Positions 22,178-27,677 of a DNA stretch of 27,677 nt are shown here, in pieces. The number at the start of each line of letters is the position of its first letter. The first letter of the stretch is position 1. The stretch spans positions 41,457-69,133 of the forward strand of contig DDRH01000005.1 in assembly GCA_002343075.1 (NCBI GenBank). Reading direction: 5' to 3'. The position numbers were made by a program, and so were the translations under genes. The stretch comes from Phycisphaerales bacterium UBA2421. GTDB taxonomy: Bacteria; Planctomycetota; Phycisphaerae; Tepidisphaerales; Tepidisphaeraceae. The notes beneath the pieces are model-generated. The model was given only the letters and a program-made list of their open reading frames with translations, was not told the DNA's origin and searched no databases.

Positions 22178-24076
22178 ATGCACGACGCACCGACTCCTTC
22201 GCTCGCGCAGCAGTTGACGATACTCGAGGCCGATTCGCGCGCGACCGCGGATGACTTTGCTGTGCTGGCTACCCGCGCTATCAAGCGCAGTGAGCCGCTC
22301 ATCGCATTCGATATCACATCAGAAGCGCTCCGCCGGTTCCCAGACGACACCCGGCTGCTGCAGAAGCGCGTCGAGGCGCTAGTGCGGGCGGGGTCGATCG
22401 AGCCGGCGCGGCAGATTCTCGAGTCGCTTCGCGCACGCAGCACCATCGACGACGAAGAGACGCTCGGATTCTTCGGCCGGGTGGATAAGGAAGTCTGGTG
22501 GCTCCACCGCGATGATCCTTCGTCAGTCCGCTATCTCATGCTGGCGCTGGACGGCTATCAGCATGCCTACGCCCGCACCGGCGGGTACTGGAGTGGGATC
22601 AACGCCGCCACGCTGGCGAGCTGCGCGGGTGATCAGTCCGGTGCCTCTAACCTGGCAGCGAAGATCTCGGCCCAATGCGAGGATTTGCTCACTCGCGCCA
22701 GCCCCGGTCGCGAACGATACTTCCTGCTCGCCACGCTCGGCGAGTCGGAGTTGGTCCGCGGAGATCACGCGCGCGCGGCAGATTGGTACAGACAGGCCAC
22801 CTCGGCGGCGGGAAGGAATTTTGGTGATATTGCGTCCACGCGCCGGAATGCGCGAATACTCCTGACCACGCGGTGTCAAGATGCAAGCGTTGTGAACACC
22901 TGGCTGCCGATTCCGCGGGTTATCGTGTTCAGCGGCCATATGATCGACCGCGCCAGCCGCAGAACGCCCCGTTTTCCCCCGTCCGCAGTTGAAGGAGTGG
23001 TGAAGCGGTTCACTCAATGGCTCGCCAACGATGTATCCTACGCATTTGCGTCCGCGGCAAGCGGGGCCGATCTGCTGTTTCTACGCTCGGTGCTGCAGGC
23101 AGGGGGTGATGTACACATCGTCCTGCCGTTCAACCGGGAAGCATTCTTCGCAACTTCTGTGTCGCAAGCCGGCGAGCCTTGGGCGTCATGGTATCATGAG
23201 CTGCTCGACCCCGCTTCGCCGTTTGCCGACCGCATCCGGCTTACCGAGCTGTCGCACTTGCCGGGCATGAATCCTCAGAATGACTACGAATATGCCAACC
23301 AAGTGCTCTACGGCCTGGCGCGCGTGCGCTCGCTCGAACTTGCAGCGGAGCTTGATGCGCTGGCGGTGTGGCATCCGGGCAACAACGAAGGTGTGGGGGG
23401 CACCGGCAGCGCGGTTGCGTTCTGGCAACAACGAGGGCTTGCGCCAAACGTGATCGATCCGCTCGAAGGGCATCTGACAGAAGACCCAGCGACGGCTGCC
23501 CCCGCCGACGGGCGCTCGAATCCCGCGCAGATCAACACGCCGATCGCCGCGATGTTGTTTGCCGATGCGAAAGGCTTCAGCAAACTTCCCGACGACCAGA
23601 TGTTGCCTTTTGTCGAGCAATATCTCGGTTTGCTCAAGCAGGTCATCGACGACCATGGGGTCGAGCCGATGTTGCTAAACACCTGGGGCGACGGACTTTA
23701 CATGGTTTTCAAGTCTGTGCGAGATGCAGGCACCTTCGCGCTTCGGCTGTGTGATGCACTTGATACAGCAAAAGAGGCGGGCCGACTCAAGCTGGACCTT
23801 CGGCTGCGCATCGGCCTGCATGCCGGGCCTGTCTACCCCTGCCACAACCCCGCAACGGGCCGTCCGGATGTGGTTGGCACTCACGTTACCCGCACGGCAC
23901 GGCTGGAACCGGTGACGCCCCCGGGGCAGGTGTATGCGTCGGAGGCATTTGCGGCCCTGGCCTACGCCGAGCATGTGCAGGAGTTTCGCTGCGATTACGT
24001 CGGCCCAACGTCGCTCGACAAGAGCGCCGGAACGGTTCGCGCCTATCACGTCCGCCGCTGGCGAAATGTGAAATGA
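22178..24076 (+). CDS. TPR/TRAFs-binding-like, Rossmann-like and class III nucleotide cyclase fusion
   Basis: A 632-residue soluble protein with three parts. Residues ~1-240 are helical repeats with KEVWWLH and GGYWSGINAATLA, which I associate with the bacterial MAP3K TRAFs-binding-like domain. Residues ~246-425 are alpha/beta: RVIVFSGHMID, SAASGADLLFL, VHIVLPFNREAFFATSV, a SLOG/Rossmann-like pattern. Residues ~455-630 are a class III cyclase catalytic domain. Metal aspartates are Asp463 (FADAKGFS) and Asp505 (WGDGLYMVF). Asp564 and Arg575 (GRPDVVGTHVTRTAR) match the purine-selecting Asp and transition-state Arg. The usual purine-selecting Lys is Asn501 and the usual catalytic Asn is Thr571; I recall both as common in this subfamily. 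The product (cAMP, cGMP or other) is unknown. The ATG at 22178 lacks a clear ribosome site, and the frame extends to a TTG at 22121. It stands alone, 94 nt after the PEP-CTERM gene. Confidence 0.85.
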   Translation: MHDAPTPSLAQQLTILEADSRATADDFAVLATRAIKRSEPLIAFDITSEALRRFPDDTRLLQKRVEALVRAGSIEPARQILESLRARSTIDDEETLGFFGRVDKEVWWLHRDDPSSVRYLMLALDGYQHAYARTGGYWSGINAATLASCAGDQSGASNLAAKISAQCEDLLTRASPGRERYFLLATLGESELVRGDHARAADWYRQATSAAGRNFGDIASTRRNARILLTTRCQDASVVNTWLPIPRVIVFSGHMIDRASRRTPRFPPSAVEGVVKRFTQWLANDVSYAFASAASGADLLFLRSVLQAGGDVHIVLPFNREAFFATSVSQAGEPWASWYHELLDPASPFADRIRLTELSHLPGMNPQNDYEYANQVLYGLARVRSLELAAELDALAVWHPGNNEGVGGTGSAVAFWQQRGLAPNVIDPLEGHLTEDPATAAPADGRSNPAQINTPIAAMLFADAKGFSKLPDDQMLPFVEQYLGLLKQVIDDHGVEPMLLNTWGDGLYMVFKSVRDAGTFALRLCDALDTAKEAGRLKLDLRLRIGLHAGPVYPCHNPATGRPDVVGTHVTRTARLEPVTPPGQVYASEAFAALAYAEHVQEFRCDYVGPTSLDKSAGTVRAYHVRRWRNVK

Positions 24077-24260
24077 GGCCCAGAGACAAGCTTCAGCGGT
24101 TGAAGGCGGGAGAGCGTGTCCATCATGAGTTCACAGAACACCCCTTTCTACTCGCCAACGAGCGCCAGACAAAACAATCGGTGTCGCGGGCGGTTCTTTG
24201 TTGGACGAATACGCGTTGGCGGGGATATCATCAACCGGTTCTTCAACCGCGGGAGTGCAC

Positions 24261-26483
24261 ATGGAAGCTGTGATCGGAAAGCCGATGGATCGGGTAGATG
24301 GGCGCGCGAAGGTAACGGGCGCGGCTCGCTTCAGCACAGAACCGCCGGTACAGGGGGCGAGTCATGGGGTGATTGTCCAGAGTACGATCGCCCGCGGGAA
24401 GATTACGGCGATTGACAGCGCTTCGGTGGAAAGACTACCGGGTGTACTCGGTGTGATGACCCATCTCAACGCGCCCAAGATCAAACCGCCAACGCCGAAC
24501 TTTATGACCGGGGGCATTTTTGCCGAATCGCGTCTGCCGCTTTCCGATGATCAGATTCACCATGCGGGGCAGCACATTGCGGTGGTGGTGGCAACGACGC
24601 TGGAGCAGGCCAAGCACGCCGCCGCGATGCTGAAGGTTACATATGCGGCCGAAACGCCGGTTGTTTCGATGGATGATCCGGCCGCCAAGGTCGTCTCGCC
24701 GCCGGATTTTTTTGGAGAGAAACTGCAAGACGGCCGAGGCGATATCGAAGCGGCGTTTGCGGACGATAACAGCGTTATTTTCAGTGCCACCTACACCACG
24801 CCGCCGGGCAGTCATAACCCGATGGAAGTGAGTAACACGACCGCGGTGTGGGAGGAAGAAAAACTCACGGTCTACGACAGCACGCAATGGCTCAGCGGTA
24901 CGGCGGCGGTGCTGGCGGAGGCGTTTGGCGTGCCCCGCACTAATGTGCGTGTAATCTGCCCCTATGTCGGCGGGGGGTTTGGCTGCAAGGGCTTCATCTG
25001 GCCGCACACCCTGTTGGCGGCAATGGCAGCCCGGCTGACGGGCCGGCCGGTGAAACTGGTCCTGTCACGCGCGCAGCAATTCACCAGTTGCGGCCACCGC
25101 CCGGCGACCCGGCAGGTTGTGTCTCTGGCAGCCACGAAAGCAGGTAAGCTCACCGGCATTCGACATCTGGTGGATGCGACCGGCCAGGCCGTGAGCCAGT
25201 ACGTCGAGCCCGCCGCCATGGGGACGAGCCGACTCGTCTACGATGTGCCCAACGTGCGATTTACCCACAACGTCCGGCAGGTGGACATTGCCAGTCCGAC
25301 ATTCATGCGCGCCCCTGGTGAAGCGCCCGGCACATTTGCGCTCGAATGTGCGATGGATGAACTGGCTTACGCGCTAGAGGTTGACCCTTTGCAACTCCGG
25401 CTGGCCAACCTGCCGCGGGAGAAAGCGCCGCATTCGGGACTGCCGTGGAGTAGCTATCACTTAGATGAATGCCTGACGCAAGCCGCAGAAAAGTTCGGAT
25501 GGGCTAAGCGCGATCCTGCCGTGAAGTCGATGCGCGAGGGCCGTCTGATGATCGGGCAAGGCCTGGCAGTGGCGACGTTCCCGGGCAGTAAGTTTGGCGG
25601 GGCGTGCAAGGTGCGTTTGTTTGGCGATGGTCGACTCCTGGTTTCGACCGCAGCACACGACCTGGGCACAGGCGCGTACACCGCATTCACTCAGATCGCA
25701 GCGCATGAAATGGGCATTGCGGTTGAGAGGGTCAGGGTGGAGATGGGCGACAGCAATCTTCCGCCCGGCCCGATTGCCGGCGGGAGTTGTTCAACCGCCA
25801 CCGTGAGCCAGATGATTCATGCAGCAGTCGCGTCGTTGAAGAAGAAGCTCTCGCAGGCCGCAACAAGCATGGCCGATTCGCCGCTGAAGGGGTTGAAGCT
25901 GGAAGAAATGGAAATGGATGGAGAGGGCGTTCGAGCGAAGGGTGATGCTAGTCGACGGGTGACGATTGCAGAAATCGTTACAAACAGCGGGAAGTCGGCG
26001 ATCGAAGCCGACGGCACTGCGATGCCGGGTGCTGAAATGGGGGCGTACGCGTTTCATTCCTTTGGGGCACAGTTTGTAGAGGTGGCCATCGATCCGCTCG
26101 ACCCCCGCGTGCAGGTGCGGCGGTGCGTGGCGATGTTTGATGCGGGGCGCATCGTCAACTCCAAGCTGGCCTACAGCCAACTCGCCGGCGGGATCGTCTG
26201 GGGCATTGGCATGGCGCTGACTGAAGAAACGCATTGGGATCATCGCACGGGCCGCTGCACGACAGATAACCTCGCTGACTATGCCGTTGCGGTGAACGCC
26301 GACATACCGAAGATCGATGTCATGTGGACGGATAAACCCGACCCACACTTTAACCCGCTCGGCGTGCGCGGCATTGGCGAGATCGGCATTACCGGCGTGG
26401 CGGCGGCGATCGGCAACGCGGTGTATCATGCGACCGGCGTGCGCGTCCGCGATTTGCCGATTGTCCCGGGACGGCTGGTGTAA
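24261..26483 (+). CDS. Xanthine dehydrogenase family molybdenum-binding subunit (copy 1)
   Basis: A 740-residue large subunit of a xanthine oxidase-family molybdenum hydroxylase. The N-terminal domain begins IGKPMDRVDGRAKVTGAARF. The molybdopterin-binding region has YVGGGFGCKGFIWPHT, MRAPGEAPGTFALECAMDEL, and GAYTAFTQIAAHEMG. The likely catalytic base is Glu707 in GIGEIGITG near the C-terminus. The family hydroxylates purines, aldehydes or heteroaromatics together with iron-sulfur and FAD subunits. Neither of those lies upstream, so they are downstream or elsewhere. The ATG at 24261 has GGGAG 5 nt upstream. The preceding 184 nt (24077-24260) hold no gene or clear promoter that I can support. 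A paralogue follows after 37 nt. Substrate is unknown. Confidence 0.92.
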   Translation: MEAVIGKPMDRVDGRAKVTGAARFSTEPPVQGASHGVIVQSTIARGKITAIDSASVERLPGVLGVMTHLNAPKIKPPTPNFMTGGIFAESRLPLSDDQIHHAGQHIAVVVATTLEQAKHAAAMLKVTYAAETPVVSMDDPAAKVVSPPDFFGEKLQDGRGDIEAAFADDNSVIFSATYTTPPGSHNPMEVSNTTAVWEEEKLTVYDSTQWLSGTAAVLAEAFGVPRTNVRVICPYVGGGFGCKGFIWPHTLLAAMAARLTGRPVKLVLSRAQQFTSCGHRPATRQVVSLAATKAGKLTGIRHLVDATGQAVSQYVEPAAMGTSRLVYDVPNVRFTHNVRQVDIASPTFMRAPGEAPGTFALECAMDELAYALEVDPLQLRLANLPREKAPHSGLPWSSYHLDECLTQAAEKFGWAKRDPAVKSMREGRLMIGQGLAVATFPGSKFGGACKVRLFGDGRLLVSTAAHDLGTGAYTAFTQIAAHEMGIAVERVRVEMGDSNLPPGPIAGGSCSTATVSQMIHAAVASLKKKLSQAATSMADSPLKGLKLEEMEMDGEGVRAKGDASRRVTIAEIVTNSGKSAIEADGTAMPGAEMGAYAFHSFGAQFVEVAIDPLDPRVQVRRCVAMFDAGRIVNSKLAYSQLAGGIVWGIGMALTEETHWDHRTGRCTTDNLADYAVAVNADIPKIDVMWTDKPDPHFNPLGVRGIGEIGITGVAAAIGNAVYHATGVRVRDLPIVPGRLV

Positions 26484-26520
26484 CTCGAGGCCCGTGTAGT
26501 TTGGAAGGATTTTGAGCAAA

Positions 26521-27677
26521 ATGACTGCACAACCCATCAAGCTCGGCCAACCACTCAGTCGGCTCGACGGCAAGGCAAAGGTCACCGGCGGTGCAAAGTA
26601 TGCGGCGGACTACGTGCTGCCGGGCACGTTGCACGCCGTAGTCATTCACTCGACGATTGCAAAGGGAAAGCTTACCGGCGTCGATGTCTCGCAGGCTGCG
26701 ACGGCACCCGGCGTGTCGGCGGTGATCGATGCGACCAACATCGCCGCTGCCAGGCTTGCCGGAGACGATCGCAAGTTGTTAGCTGTCGGCGACGATGTGG
26801 TGCACATCGGGCAGGCAATTGCGGTAGTCGTGGCGGAATCGCTGGAGCAGGCGAAGCACTCGGCATCGCTGGTGCGCTGTGAATATGAGCGAGGAACGCC
26901 CATCACGCAGATGCTCGACCCCCATGCCAAAGAGGAAGATGCCAATGGTCGCGGCGGGCCGAACCGTGGCAACCCGGATTCGGCGCTGGCCTCTGCGGGC
27001 GTGACGCAATCAGCCACTTTCCAGACGCCCATTCAAACGCATCATCCGATGGAGCTTGGGGCAACGATCGCCACCTGGAACGACGACAAGCTGACGATCT
27101 ACGACGGAACGCAGGCAGTGCTCGGATCGCGCAAGAACATCGCCGGTGCCTTCGGGCTGCCGACCGAGAGCGTCATGGTGGTTTCACCCTACGTCGGCGG
27201 GGGCTTTGGCGCGCGGCTGATGGTATGGCCGCACACCATTCTCGCGGCGGCAGCGGCGCGGATTGTTCGGGCACCCGTGAAACTTGTCATCTCCCGATCG
27301 CAGATGTGCTATGCGTTTGGACATCGCCCGGCGAGTAGGCAAACGCTGACGCTTGGCAGCGATTCCACGGGCAAGCTGTCGGTCATCAGCCAGCAAACGC
27401 TCAGCACGACCGGTGCAACCAGCGGATTTGTCGAACCCGTCACCGGGCACTCGCTGGTGACCTATGATCATCAGCATTCGAGCATGACAGCAAAGACGGT
27501 GCGTCTGAACGTCGGTGCCCCGGCCCCGATGCGCGCGCCGGGCGCGCCGCTCGGGTTGTTTGCCCTCGAAGTGGCCCTGGATGAACTCGCTGAGAGCCTC
27601 AAGATCGACCCGATCGACCTGCGGCTGCAAAACGAAACCGACAAAGATCCTCGCAACGGAAGGCCGTACACCGACAG
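26521..27677 (+). CDS. Xanthine dehydrogenase family molybdenum-binding subunit (copy 2, partial)
   Basis: The first 385 codons of a second large subunit, open to the window end. It starts MTAQPIKLGQPLSRLDGKAK and aligns along its length with copy 1. Examples are YVGGGFGARLMVWPHT versus YVGGGFGCKGFIWPHT, and MRAPGAPLGLFALEVALDEL versus MRAPGEAPGTFALECAMDEL. The C-terminal catalytic Glu region lies beyond the window. The ATG at 26521 has AAGGA at 26505-26509, 11 nt upstream, a rather long spacing. It is 37 nt after copy 1, so one operon is likely. The two copies differ around the substrate channel (GFGCKG versus GFGARL, and the regions after SRAQ and SRSQ), which suggests different substrates or partner subunits rather than simple redundancy (inference). 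Confidence 0.9.
   Translation, partial: MTAQPIKLGQPLSRLDGKAKVTGGAKYAADYVLPGTLHAVVIHSTIAKGKLTGVDVSQAATAPGVSAVIDATNIAAARLAGDDRKLLAVGDDVVHIGQAIAVVVAESLEQAKHSASLVRCEYERGTPITQMLDPHAKEEDANGRGGPNRGNPDSALASAGVTQSATFQTPIQTHHPMELGATIATWNDDKLTIYDGTQAVLGSRKNIAGAFGLPTESVMVVSPYVGGGFGARLMVWPHTILAAAAARIVRAPVKLVISRSQMCYAFGHRPASRQTLTLGSDSTGKLSVISQQTLSTTGATSGFVEPVTGHSLVTYDHQHSSMTAKTVRLNVGAPAPMRAPGAPLGLFALEVALDELAESLKIDPIDLRLQNETDKDPRNGRPYTD

Noticed and set aside
24077..24260. Possible small gene (for example an iron-sulfur subunit) before the first molybdenum subunit.
   Set aside because: The available frames are too short and lack the cysteine motifs of a [2Fe-2S] protein.

Overview
The window looks like chromosomal DNA from a planctomycete, most likely class Phycisphaerae. 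That placement rests on several features: high-GC coding sequence, two secreted proteins ending in VPEP-type PEP-CTERM sorting signals (one with a dockerin-like segment), a type II pseudopilin with the H-X9-DG signature, a DUF4185-like protein, and many short palindromic repeat families that lie between genes and inside them. No rRNA, tRNA, CRISPR array, insertion sequence, phage gene or replication origin was recognised.

Layout. 1-291 is a repeat-filled spacer. 292-3039 (minus) holds a short-chain dehydrogenase and a class I phosphomannose isomerase-like protein. 3214-4785 (plus) is a secreted beta-propeller protein, possibly translated from a leaderless mRNA. 4988-5722 is a small PEP-CTERM protein. 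5824-6840 is an AraC-family regulator with a strong hairpin just before its start. 7004-7900 is the H-X9-DG pseudopilin. 8008-14022 is a tightly coupled trio: apolipoprotein N-acyltransferase, a single polypeptide fusing a sugar-binding protein to an ABC permease, and a second permease with a large extracytoplasmic insert. 14023-14123 is an inverted repeat between convergent genes. 20082 down to 14124 (minus) is a five-gene operon (SDR, SMP-30/gluconolactonase, mutarotase-like protein, DUF4185-like propeller, six-hairpin glycosidase) with three consecutive 4-nt ATGA overlaps. Divergent from it, 20296-22083 is a second PEP-CTERM protein whose N-terminal module resembles that of the 4988 gene. 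22178-24076 is a TPR/TRAFs-binding-like, Rossmann-like and class III nucleotide cyclase fusion. 24261-27677 carries two tandem molybdenum-binding subunits of the xanthine dehydrogenase family; the second runs off the window.

Working together (inference): most of the window reads as a carbohydrate scavenging locus. An AraC sensor, a pseudopilin and cell-surface PEP-CTERM proteins would act at the envelope. A fused binding-protein/permease plus a second permease would import an oligosaccharide or glycoside, with the ATPase encoded elsewhere. Cytoplasmic glycosidase, propeller, lactonase, mutarotase and dehydrogenase enzymes would then cleave and oxidise it. The substrate cannot be read from sequence alone.

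The most unusual observations are the fused transporter, the extracytoplasmic domain in the second permease, palindromic repeats translated in frame inside otherwise conserved proteins, the three-part cyclase, and the shared N-terminal module of the two PEP-CTERM proteins.
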